A stretch of DNA of 64,000 nucleotides. Source: Microvelia longipes. Its lineage: Eukaryota; Arthropoda; Insecta; Hemiptera; Veliidae. The stretch is from positions 33,173,214-33,237,213 of the forward strand of contig JACMZG010001911.1 of NCBI GenBank assembly GCA_018340805.1, given 5' to 3'. Below, one piece after another: positions 12,500 through 23,152 of the stretch. The notes beneath the pieces were generated by a model. It did not search any database. It was not told the DNA's origin and saw nothing but the letters and a program-made list of their open reading frames with translations. Position 1 is the stretch's first letter, and every line of letters begins with the position of its first letter. The position numbers were made by a program, and so were the translations under genes.

Positions 12500-13000
12500 C
12501 AAAACCTGGATTTCACCTGACCTGAATTATCCGTTTTAGGTGTTTTTTAAGACCTCCTAAAGGGTTCTTAATAAGTTGTCTATCTGTGTGTATGTCTGTT
12601 ATAATAATAGCTCCCCGCGTACTTATGCTATAGAGTTGAAAGTTGGTGTAGAAATCAATTTTTAGGTCTGGTTGTGCTATGGAAAATATTTTATCATTTA
12701 ATAATTTAACACGCATGTAGTCATGTATAACACTAAGAAATGTGCTAAGTTTTATCTTCATCAATTTTCGTTTAATTTGCATCGAATAAATTATTTTCCT
12801 TAAGAAAATGATAATAATCGAAAAATAATACAATTTGTACAATATGGTACAAGTGTATCCCTTAACGTAAAAATAATTATGCTTTTTTTTTAATTCGGCA
12901 AAGACATATTTTGCTTTTTGTTAGATCATAAAAGTCGAGCAGGATGGAGCGAGGTGAGTTCCTGGATGGGTGGGTGATCACTGGGAATAACGCGAAATGC
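12500..13000 (+). repeat. 5S-rRNA-like interspersed repeat, nearly full length
   Basis: The 5' section contains TTATCCGTTTTAGGTGTTTT and AAGTTGTCTATCTGTGTGTA, shared with the copies at 57599 and (reversed) 16140 and 31622. The 5S-like part at about 12939-12992 contains TCCTGGATGGGTGGGTGATC and ACTGGGAATAA. The family tail is mostly missing. Confidence 0.65.
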
Positions 13001-13374
13001 TTCGATTTTTTAAATATTGAATTAGGCTTTTTCTTCCCTAATTTATTTCATATCTAAGGCGTGTCATTACTCTCGCTACATATTACATTTATTTTGATAT
13101 TTTTATGATTTACTCGGTATTTAACAATATTAAATCAATTTTAAATATTTACAAGCATCTTGTACGGGTGTTTTATTATGCAACATTTAGCGTTTATAGC
13201 TAAATATTGATATAAAGTAAGTATTTTATTAAATCGTTATAGTATTTCCATGCAGCACTGTGTAAGACAGTGTCTTGATTGCATTTATATCAACGTGTTT
13301 CTTACAATTTTAAAATTTATGCGCAAACGAGGTAAGATTCCCTCTCCTCCATGACCCTAACCTCATAAGCGAGA
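13001..13374. other. AT-rich, no gene seen
   Basis: Unassigned. The end (13340-13370) contains CTAACCTCATAAGC, also found near 13965 and 27825, so it is a fragment of another interspersed repeat. Confidence 0.3.
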
Positions 13375-13650
13375 GTCACCCGTGGTGTAGTGGTTAAGGT
13401 AGGCGTTGAATACACTGAATGAATGGACTTTAAAACTTTTAAACTTCTGAGTTTATTTAGTCATGGATGGGGTCAATCCTTGCAAGGGTCTCTGTGAATT
13501 TTATGAGAGGGATAAAGATTCTGCGTACCACGTCCTTCAGAAGGGACGTAAAGCCGGTGGCTCGAGCATGTGCGTTGTCAGGTACTCGTTAAAAATTCCT
13601 TACCCTAAATGAAACTGGGTATAGGCAAAATTTAGGACCCTCATTGTAGA
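13375..13650 (+). repeat. tRNA-derived SINE candidate
   Basis: TGGTGTAGTGGTTAAGG matches a tRNA-type A box. GGGTCAATCCTTG about 90 bases later resembles a B box with one base missing. The body contains TTCAGAAGGGACGTAAAGCC, a motif I associate with conserved central domains of animal SINEs. The spacing between the boxes is longer than in a tRNA, so the head is probably interrupted. Confidence 0.45.
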
Positions 13651-14032
13651 TTCATTATAATACTATAGTGTGTCTACCTTGTAGTTTAAAGTGTATAGAG
13701 GTTTGGTTTAACAGCGAGGGCACGTGTTGTTCCTAGTTTTCACTAGACTATAAGAGTCAGTGAAAATATGTATGATTGCTTGGAAAAAGCACGAGAGGAA
13801 CCATAGAAATTCACGGCTCTTCTGTCTAGATTAGATGAAATATAACTACACATGAAATTAAGAGAAGTAGAAACACTATCTTAGGGAGCTGGCCAAAAGG
13901 GCCCAACAACGTGGCCTACTTGCCTGGTAGTTACTACCACTCCCCCCATATTACTATTACTAACCTCATAAGCTCATTTTTCTTTGAAAATTCACTAAAA
14001 ACTATTACAACGTGAATACTATATTTCAGTCC
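13651..14032. other. No recognisable feature
   Basis: Unassigned sequence with a further copy of the CTAACCTCATAAGC fragment near 13965. Confidence 0.3.
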
Positions 14033-14205
14033 CTACTCGGAGCATGGTCACGTTAAGTTATAATCCAACCGAGAGTGCAAGCTATTAGTTCGAGTCAAAT
14101 AAGTTTTGTATACATTAGGATTATAACTTGTTAACACCATCATGCTCCTAGTAGGGAGCCAAATACAGTCTTGGCTCCTAGTAGGGAGCCAAATACAGTC
14201 TTGAT
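14033..14205. repeat. Inverted repeat with a 30-bp tandem duplication
   Basis: An imperfect hairpin pairs ACTCGGAGCATGGT...GTTATAATCC (from 14035) with GGATTATAAC...CATGCTCCTAGTA (to about 14155). A 30-bp unit containing AGGGAGCCAAATACAGTC is then present twice in tandem to 14203. Confidence 0.65.
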
Positions 14206-14307
14206 ACGTAATCGTTTTTTTCTTTCCTTGTTTGTGCAACTCCTAGAATTTTATTAAACTAAGATGAACACAATTATTAATAATAATATATTTAAGTGAT
14301 ACAATAC

Positions 14308-14457
14308 TGCTGCTAAAATCAATAGAGTGTTATAATCTCTGTCTTTTATATCAATAGTGACTAGTTTTTTTTTATTTAATAGATATTTTATAACTTCTAG
14401 ATTAACTCCCACAGCGGCATCAAGCAAAGTGTGTTCTGTTTTCATGCCCCCTTTTAA
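14308..14457 (-). CDS. Ankyrin-repeat exon or exon remnant
   Basis: A 150-nt open segment on the minus strand lies after an acceptor-like AAATCTCAG and before a weak GTATTG donor. It is exactly 50 codons, phase 0 at both ends. It reads as about one and a half ankyrin repeats: HTLLDAAVGVNLEVIKYLLN, then DIKDRDYNTLLILAA, fitting the TPLHxAAxxGxxxxVxxLL and DxxGxTPLxxAA pattern. Ankyrin repeats bind proteins; the parent gene is unknown. The upstream side abuts a 5S-like repeat fragment at about 14470, so flanking exons may be far away or lost. It may be a functional exon or a gene fragment; I cannot tell which. Confidence 0.5.
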
Positions 14458-14469
14458 CTGAGATTTACA

Positions 14470-14885
14470 AACGTTCCAAGTTTCATCTCGTTATCAGCAT
14501 CAGTTCAATTTTTTCACCGAATGACATTTATAGGTTCTTCAAAAAATTATTTAAAAAATAAAAAAAATCCAATTGAGTTGAAATATGGTACAAGTGTATT
14601 TCTTTATGTCATAAAGAAATACACTAAGTTTCATTGCAACACGGCGAGTATATCTGTTGTGAGTATATATTTGTTGGATCACCTATGTTAAGCAGCATCG
14701 AGGAAGTTCAGTGCCTGGTGAGTAACCACTGTGAATAAAACTGATGACTGTGGATAACTAAGGACTTAATTGTACGTTTGGTGATTTACATATCCTGCAG
14801 ACGAGAGAAGCGAGTCCGAAGTGGTCAGGATAAGCGTAGCGGATTCCATATGGTAAGAAAAGCTCCAAGGTACCCCGTATCAGGA
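14470..14885 (+). repeat. 5S-rRNA-like interspersed repeat with the clearest 5S match
   Basis: GTTGGATCACC at about 14673 and TTAAGCAGCATCGAGG at about 14688 match 5S rRNA (GATCACC, then TTAAGCAGC plus TCGGG). AGTGCCTGG and AACCACTGTGAATA follow. The tail contains AGAGAAGCGAGTCCGAAGTG and ends near AAGGTACCCCGTA. Confidence 0.7.
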
Positions 14886-15699
14886 TATTATTTCATTTTC
14901 TTATACTTTTTCCATTTCCACTTGTTACTTTTTTGTTTATTTGTTTTCTTAAAAATCCTATTATTGTTAGGAAATAGACTGAAATGGATAAATATCAGAT
15001 GTTGAGAGGAGTAAAAGCTGATAACCAGTTCCTTTCTGTCGTTTTTGGAACCATTTCTAGTTTGAGAGAGAGGGGAAGGGGGTACTCCATTTAAGAGTCT
15101 TTCTCGATTTGAGACTTTTTTCACCCGACCAGTTTCTTTTTCTAGACAAATAGATTTATTTGTTGAGTTTTTCGAGGACTAAGAAAATACTGGACTCTTT
15201 TTTTAGATTTTTATTGAGATAAAGATTGGTGTTTTTCCATGGGGTTCTTTTCCTTCGAATTCGTTCCATGTTTTCCCTTTAAACTTATCCTATTTTCTTT
15301 AAGACTTAACTTATTTACCAAAGTTAACAATAAACAGTTAAAAGAGCAAATGTTTATTTACTGCCTCCCTTTTAGCGATTTTTTCTTTTTTTACTCACAA
15401 TTACATTTCAATTCTAGAAAACCTGTTTTTTAATTTCATTTTAATTTATTATTATTTATGGTTTGAAGATAGATGAGATCGAAACGAAAATGAGTATTCA
15501 CCTAGCTTATACTGTACATCTGTTCTTATTATCTATATTACGACCCCAAGTATAACGTAGTTATGACTTATAAAAATGTATCAATTAATAATTAATTTGA
15601 TCGTATACACCTTAAGTACAATGTTTTAGTTTATAGTAATAGTATACTAAATATATTAAGTGTATAATTACAGAAAAGCTCCTTAGTTTTTATGATCAA
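14886..15699. other. AT-rich, no recognisable feature
   Basis: Short frames here have no recognisable domain. I see no gene, RNA or clear repeat. Confidence 0.3.
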
Positions 15700-16140
15700 A
15701 TAAAATCATATATACTTGTCCTATTGAAACGAAACTTAGTGTACTTATTTATTGTGTAATAATATACACTTGTACTGACACTCAATTGGACCATTTCCTA
15801 ATTTTTGACAATTTTTTTAAATAACGTACACAAGTCATTCAATAAAAATACAGTGAATAGCACAACTATACTATACTATACTACTATACTATACTATAAA
15901 TATACAGTAGACTGATTTTTGTACAAAATTTCAACTCTCTAACATAAATACACTGGGCGCTACGATGATATCATACACACACACACATGGAAGACACACA
16001 CATACAGATTGACAACTTTGCAAAAACCACTCAGGAGGCATAAAACACGCATGAAACGGATAATTCCGGTTTCATCCCGGTTTCGGATTTTAAAAAACTT
16101 TTTTCCTATATACTTACGGTATAAATGAGGAAAAGTAAAA
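15700..16140 (-). repeat. 5' half of the 5S-associated repeat, plus a short microsatellite
   Basis: Reversed relative to the copy at 57599. It contains AATTCCGGTTTCATCCCGG, the (CA)n/(TG)n stretch and the start TTTTACTTTTCCTCATTTAT. An ACTAT pentanucleotide run lies at about 15862-15899. The 5S-like part is not seen in this copy. Confidence 0.6.
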
Positions 16141-16241
16141 AAGGAATGGCTAGTCTTTATAGCCATTCCATTTCCAATTTCAAAAGGTGCTCTTTGGTAG
16201 GTGCATCATCGTCCCGTGTCTTCATGAATATGATTAATGTA

Positions 16242-16242
16242 T

Positions 16243-16295
<53 letters not shown>

Positions 16296-16296
16296 A
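16242..16296. repeat. (TA)n microsatellite
   Basis: TA dinucleotide run with one break. Confidence 0.95.
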
Positions 16297-16779
16297 CATT
16301 AAATAATTGTTTATGCTTTTATTTTTTATTTTGTTTATTGGACACTTTTTAAGGCATGTTTACCATCATTCTTTAAACGAAAATATGAGGAAATAAATTT
16401 AAGGTTTGTGCAACTAAACCGTTAAAACGAGTCCTCTTTTTTTAAAATATTTTATCAGAAATAACAGTTGTAGCTAACTGTATACCAACGACATTTTTAG
16501 TTTATATTTTTAGAGGGCGTTTTGCGGGAGGAATAATGGTCCCAGGAGTAAATATTTAAGAATTAAAAGTGGTTCTCTTGGGTTAAAGAAGCTAAATTAA
16601 TTGTTGAGGGGTTTCTTGTTCATGTTTATTATACATGTTCGGATACTTAATCGTTGAATATTTTGGAAAAAAATAACAGCTTTTATGGTTTCTGTAGGGC
16701 AACTTTTCGATTTAATTCCTCTTATTATTTATTTTTTTTTTTTAGGGTAATACCAAATATGTAACCATACTAATAGTAA
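16297..16779. other. No recognisable feature
   Basis: AT-rich sequence; I see nothing to annotate. Confidence 0.3.
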
Positions 16780-16995
16780 GTAGCATCGAGCGTGGTCGGT
16801 AAGTGAATGGGTTATCACTGGGAATAATTTTTTTGATGTCTAATGACGTACATATACTTTATTCGTAAGTATATATACTTTATTCTATAAAGTATAGAAT
16901 AAATATTGTAACTTTCATAATTGGAGGGCAAGCAAAGCGAGTCCAAAGTGGTAAGGATGAGGCTAGCGAATCCGACAAGGTGAGAAATAGTTCTG
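16780..16995 (+). repeat. 5S-rRNA-like interspersed repeat (3' part)
   Basis: TAGTAAGTAGCATCGAGCGT and GAATGGGTTATCACTGGGAA match the 5S-like core. The tail has AGCAAAGCGAGTCCAAAGTG and GGCTAGCGAATCCGAC. Confidence 0.65.
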
Positions 16996-17233
16996 AGGTA
17001 TCTCAGTTTCTTATTTCATTTTATACTTTGTTGTTACTAAAATGTCAAGAGCACCCAAAAACGTAGTTTAATTTTTTTTACTACATACTTTCATGGACAC
17101 ATTAATTCAATAATATGTTTAATAAGCATAACATGAAACATGAGAGCACTCTCTCTATTAAGCATGTCTATATATACATACCGAAAATAAAACTAAATCC
17201 TTGGTAAATATCTGTAAAGTTAAAGTAAACAAA

Positions 17234-17254
17234 GTAAGAGAGAGAGAGAGAGAG
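17234..17254. repeat. (AG)n microsatellite
   Basis: Short AG dinucleotide run. Confidence 0.85.
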
Positions 17255-17690
17255 AATGATATAAGAAAAGTAGAAGCTATAAAGTGGAACAAATATGTTT
17301 AAATGAATAATTCATGTAATGATATTCTAAATATATAAAGAAAAGAGATTGTTGAGAGAAGATATGTGGAGGTTGTGATAGTTTTCATAAGAAAATTTTA
17401 TTACTTGCGCATTATAAATTATTACTAACTCTTTTATTATGATAAGTCAATTTAAAATATAAATGTAATAAAATAAATTCTACTTCCAGAAGGGAAAAAA
17501 GTTTACTTTTCTCCTTTTTATAGAGGGAGAAAGTGATACTTCGAGTCTGAATCTACAGGGAAAATAGTTATACTAGCGGGTGTAAAAATAACTTATGATG
17601 CTACGGTAGCTAATTGATTTCTGTTCCACATTTTCTCTTTTGCTTAGTTGGTATTGTGCAATTCTCTATTTTATATTTTTAAACCTTCTT

Positions 17691-17762
17691 TGCCGCTCCG
17701 CGGCGTCGGCGCTGATCTGCGGCCCCCGCACCTTCCTGTCGCCGCAAAGCAGCCTCATGGTT
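17691..17762. other. GC-rich patch, possible exon fragment
   Basis: About 70 bases are strongly GC-rich in otherwise AT-rich DNA. On the plus strand they read CRSAASALICGPRTFLSPQS, followed by SLMV. This resembles the C-terminal half of a CUB domain (CG, then S..S.L.V.F). On the minus strand they read MRLLCGDRKVRGPQISADAA. No clear acceptor or donor flanks the patch in the plus orientation. It could be a gene fragment or captured foreign sequence. Confidence 0.3.
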
Positions 17763-18019
17763 GTTGTAGTTTATCAGTTCGGTCATATTACTGATTATAT
17801 AAGTGGCATACTGCCACTTAAATTGTGAAAAACTTTATTTGTTTACATTATGTCAATAAATGACATAGTTTTGTTTGATATATGTATGTCAATAAATAAA
17901 ACCGGAACTAATGCTGATGATATAATGCAACTTCATATTTTTGTGAACCATACATAGTATGTGTATAAATTGCAGTCAAATCTTAACACTATACAAAGAT
18001 TTGTGGTTTTTTTAAATGA

Positions 18020-18186
18020 TTGTGGGTTAATGACGTCAACAAGGTTCGGGAATTAGCAAGGTTGATTCTATGTACCAAGTTTCATTTCGATCCAAGAAGT
18101 GTGTCGAAAGTTATTGTGTCCTGAGAACGTCTAGGACAGAAAAACTCGTACATATAATATATATATTATATATATATATATATATA

Positions 18187-18217
<31 letters not shown>
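18020..18217 (+). repeat. Interspersed repeat ending in (TA)n
   Basis: GGGTTAATGACGTCA at 18022, a TGTACCAAGTTT motif and GAACGTCTAGGACA lead into a TA run at 18149-18217. The same order (TTAATGACGTCA, GTACCAAGTTTGG, GTGTCTAGAAATACATA, then TA) occurs in the tandem units at 35060-35330. The TA run is therefore a regular part of this repeat. Confidence 0.6.
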
Positions 18218-18534
18218 GCCTCAATGAATATATATTCTTGGTCAATGAGTCCCCTTTCCAAAAAACGGCTTTTAGAATTCCACAGGTTGCTTGGGAATAC
18301 CATAACTGGTGTTGTAACTGTAACTGGTACTATAACTATGTTGGTGTTACCAACCATAACATGTACATTTTTTATTTTTCATTATAGTTATCTTCTTGTA
18401 AATATTTCATTATTTTTCGGCTATTTTGTCCTAAATCAAGCAAAATGAATTTAAAATAAGTTTTAATTATTATCTATTACATATACTCTTTTATTATCTG
18501 TGTTTTATAAAGCGATTCACTGAAAAATACCCGT

Positions 18535-18735
18535 TTCTCTTCGATAAGGGTTGTAGAGACTCCAGTTTCCCTTAAGAAATAAGGGTTGTAGAGTTTCCCT
18601 TAAGAAACTCTAGTCTCCCTACAAGAAACTCCCTCAAGAGACTCTAGTCCCCGAGGGACTAGAGTCTCTTGGGGACTCTAATCCCCGGGGAGATCTCCCT
18701 GAAGGAAGACTCCCTGAGGGAGACTTTAGAAGGAA
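18535..18735. repeat. Nested palindromes based on AGACTC and GAGTCT
   Basis: Repeated direct and inverted copies of AAGGGTTGTAGAG and AGAGTCTCTTGGGGACT could fold into several overlapping hairpins. No coding potential is seen. Confidence 0.6.
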
Positions 18736-20104
18736 TAAGTACCGTTATGGTACCCACTGGAAACTATCTCACTTCTAGACCCCTTATAACATGGATAAAT
18801 AATAAAATAATGATAATAATAAAAAAAAGTCTCTCCACAAAATAAAACTTTATGGCAAAGCGCTTCCAATCTAACCAGAGGTCATCATTACTCTCAGGAT
18901 ATACCTGAGGATATCACTGTGTTATTCTACCGAAGTTCTCTCTCTAAGTATTAGTCTCTTTGGACATAGGCTTCCAGACCATGAACAAACTTTCATTTAT
19001 AACTTTAAGTATCACACCAATAAATATATATTTTCGTCAATAGCTTACAAACTAATGGTTAAATGGCCATAAAATCATGATTACTAGTTTTTTATGTACA
19101 CGCTACAGGCTTTTTTTAAAATTTCAAATGACTCAAAATAGGTTATTGTCATCTCAACTTTTTTTCTACTTTTAATGTATAACCATATGCAAGATTTTTA
19201 TTCATCTATATTTGATCTTTATAACGAGTTAAAATGACGTTACAGTTACTTAAACTACATGTTAAGAGTTAAATACTGTGGTGTTTGTGTGTGTGTGCGT
19301 AGTGGTAGTGTAGTTGTGAAGGGATCGGCAAGTGTCGAAAAGGGTCGGGTAAGTTCGGTCAAGTCGTGACGTCATGATATTTTAGAAGCTTCCCGTCAGT
19401 ACCGGTCGGTTCCAGTCCCCAGTTACTCGTGATTCTTTACTTGTCATTTCACTATGATTTTTTTCAATTTATTTTTGAAAATTTATTGATTTTAAGTTAA
19501 GAAATTTGTTCGCTTTGTTAGAAATATTCCAAGGTAACTTTATAGACTATTTATATTGCAAAAATTAAACTTGATTTTATTGATGAAATTGATTTTGTTT
19601 TTAGAAATAAGTATGTTTGTTGTTTTGCACTGGACATAATGGCGGCCGCTACGAACATATTTTGTTGCCTTACCTTGTTAATTTAGCCTTCGCCCAACTG
19701 ACAATAATATTAATTATTTCTTTAGTAAAGTGATACAATATTTATGTGCAAATAACAACTAAGTCTTCTTCTAAAGTTTTTGCCACTCGGACTTATGTTA
19801 ATTATACGCGTTTATATTTTATTACGTCTCTTATATATTTTATATACGCCATATTTATACGCATTACGTATAAATATCTGATTTTACAAACTAAGTAACT
19901 GATACGTACACACAGCGTATTTAACAGGTGATCTTATTTATTAATACGATCCGGTTGTTACCATAGAATTATATTTTGGCCCTATTGGTTGAATTTTGAA
20001 ACATCGAATAAACGACCTGACCACCTTCGACTATCAGTAATCAGATGACCAAAACAAAATTACTGTGAATTATGTAGTAGAACGCTCATAATATGTCAAA
20101 AACA
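18736..20104. other. Mostly unassigned; possible promoter or 5' exon at 19270-19670
   Basis: Most of this stretch is featureless. At 19270-19450 it becomes less AT-rich, with a TG run, a TGACGTCA site at about 19368 and a GGTCGG/GTAAGT donor-like site at 19349. At 19639 there is ATGGCGGCCGC, which could be a start codon context or a YY1-like site. Together these could be a promoter and noncoding first exon on the plus strand, but there is no downstream support. Confidence 0.25.
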
Positions 20105-20290
20105 AAACAAACAATAAATCAAAACAAACAATGTGCAGGAAGCCGAAAAAATTGATTTCTTATAACTTTAACATACTCTTACAAGAGGTTTCAATGAGGT
20201 TACACAAAGCCCCTGAGAGCCCCAAAATGATGTTTCAGGACTCTTAATGTATTGAGACAGGCTATGTCCTTTCTAGTACATATCTCTCTA
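20105..20290 (+). repeat. Interspersed repeat, copy in inverse orientation at 56430-56600
   Basis: AACAATGTGCAGGAAGC, AAGAGGTTTCAATGAG and CCCCTGAGAGCCCC here match the reverse complement of the later copy with scattered changes. The function is unknown. Confidence 0.6.
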
Positions 20291-20817
20291 TGGTTTTTGC
20301 TCCTTATTTGTTTAGACCATCGAGTCAGATGACGTCAAAACTATCGCATCTTTTATTGTGAAGGTGCACTTAGGTTGTTACGATCAAGGAAGATTCAAAC
20401 AAAAAATATATTTACTTAAATTGTGATTTCCTTGCACAATTTAAAGTTACACTAAGAAATAATATTTGAAAAGTTATTTGATAAAAAAGGTAACATATAA
20501 TTGATATAATTGTTTGTCGAGAAAGTTATATTCTAAATACGATCGCCTCTGAATGTATATACAGAGTATCGGTGGATCGAACTAGATTCCATTTCCCTAG
20601 TACTAGAGTATCCTAATGAATTCCAACCGCATGGTTATGGTACATAACCAATAATAATTCATCATTTTTATTTATAATGCGAATTCATAATTCGGTACAT
20701 AATGCGATCCGCTGATTAAGAATAATTTAGTACGATGTGTGAACGTACTAAACTTTTGGTCGATTTGATTGACATGGACGATACTGTGAGCTTAAATTTA
20801 TTTGACGTGTTTTATGC

Positions 20818-21062
20818 GTGTAAGGAGAAGATTTTTGCTTAAGGTTGTGTGTAAGGAGAGGATTCTTGCTTAAGGTACACAACCTTAATGAGTGTACCTT
20901 ACTTACACAGTAAGGAGAGGATTTTTGCTTAAGGTGGCGTGTAAGGAGAGGATTTCTGCTTAAGGTGGCGTGTAAGGAGAGGATTTCTGCTTAAGTTGCG
21001 TAAGAGAGGATTTTGCTTAAGGTTGCGCGTAAGGACTGGATTTCTACTTAATGAGAGGATTT
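20818..21062. repeat. Minisatellite of about 30 bp
   Basis: Around seven imperfect copies of a unit containing TAAGGAGAGGATTTTTGCTT. Copies in the middle are the most alike. Confidence 0.8.
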
Positions 21063-22439
21063 TTGGGTTGATAGCATGAGTCTGTACGAATGTTTCTTAC
21101 GGTATATGTTAGGAAGGTGGGAACTCACTGATATATTTATATTCATCTGTCAGACCCTTCTTGTAAATTAAGGGGCTTGATCCCAAAAAACAATTTACTA
21201 ATTATTACTTGCAACAACATAAAAAGTGTTAAATCAATCTATTATGAAGAGTTAATCAAAATGATCCAGTGTATGTATGTATGTTTTTACTTGTGAAAAA
21301 AACACTTATTATTATTTTTATTTAAAATATTTTCATTTCTCATACGTACCCTGACCATCCTGGTCTTTACCCAAGGTATCCCTGGAAGTAAGGCTAAGGT
21401 AGTGTGGGGAAGAATATTGAAGGTTAACATCAATATACAACTCAATAAAGCTTTGTATAAATCAAAATTTTCTTGATGAATTTACTGATTTAATAAATTT
21501 GCTTATTATAAAGTTTTACAATAGAGTAAAAACTTGTACTGTGCTTAGGTTGTAACTTATGTCTCGAGTGGTTAAGATGCTTGACATACTTTCAGCAAAC
21601 TATGTACTTTGTTTCAAACTTATCCCCCCATCAACTACTTTAACAATATTTTAAATATAATTCTTAAAGCTTTTCATTTTACATATGTATTCTAAATTTG
21701 AGAATTGTTGTGTATGATTTTATTTAAATAACAAGAACATTTTTACAATTTCACACAATTCACTAATAAGCAGTATCCAGGAGCTCAGCAGTCCACCCGA
21801 TTGACTTACCATCCTCCGATTAGCAGTGGAGTACCCATGCGCTCGCAATGCAGGGGGCCTCCAAAAAGATAAAACAAAAAAGTAAACCCACTAAAATAAT
21901 GGGTCCATGGCCTAGTAGAGATTAGTATAGTCTGTCTTAATATACAAGTAAGATCCTGGTTTTTTTTTAACCGATTTTTTATTTTTTTTTTAATTTCTAT
22001 AAAAGCCACTAGAGACTAGACTAAGCCCTCACTCTAGCATTAGCTTTTGAGGGCTCACATTTTTGAAATAATACTATATGTGCTCACAAATTTGTATCTA
22101 GAGATAAATTTAATTAACTATTATTTTCTGAACTATTGTAATTTAGTATGTAAATTTAAAATGGAAATATACTATATTATTATCCGTATTAAGTCCTAGA
22201 GGGCCCTTTTTTAGTTTATACAATCACTTTACCTAAAACTAAGGCAGCGTTTCATCTTAATATAGTCTTTCTTAAGATCATCAAGTCTTAAGAAAGACCT
22301 ATACCTAAAAATAGGACTCTGTTTAATCTTAGTACAGTCTATCTTTAAATTAACTTATCTTAAATCTTTTTTTTTGTTGTATTTTTTTAGTTTCTTTTAA
22401 TTAAGTATAAAGTAGAGTATTTTTACTTTACATATACTT
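21063..22439. other. Mostly unassigned; tRNA-like fragment at 21560-21610
   Basis: CTCGAGTGGTTAAGATGC near 21563 resembles an A box of a serine-type tRNA, and TGTTTCAAACTT about 45 bases later resembles a weak B box. It may be a SINE head. No other feature is seen. Confidence 0.25.
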
Positions 22440-22627
<188 letters not shown>

Positions 22628-23152
22628 TTTTTTTTTTAATGACTGCTACGGCATGCTCCACAAAAAGTACTACATGCGATTATGAACCGTTAAAACGTAG
22701 ACCTAACCGATAGATTTTAATGAAATGTAAATTGAACTTTGGCGGCATTGAGAGTTTTATAATCAATATAACTAGTCTGAGCAACATAAAACAATTATAA
22801 ATAATACACGAATAATCAAATACATTTGAAACTAAAAACTAATCTTGAAACAAAAGAGAAAAGGAATCTTATTTAGATAAATTTAAACAAATTTAGACCT
22901 TTAGGTATGACTTAATACTTAACCTAGTATCATATTTTAATATAACTAATATTGGTTTGTGGGTAACTTAACTTAATATTTAATATTAAACTAAGATTAA
23001 CTTTCGCAAGCCTCATACAAGTAGATTAATATTACTAGAGGAATTGAAACTTAAGCTCCACAAGTTCCAAACATCTAAAGATACTACTAACCTCCAAAAT
23101 ATTAGACAGCCCGAGTTAATTAATTCACACATAATATTTATTAGTTTAAAGA

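Noticed and set aside
14670..14730. Functional 5S rRNA gene
   Set aside because: Only the middle and part of the 3' half resemble 5S; the 5' part is missing and many substitutions are present. It is one copy of a dispersed repeat.
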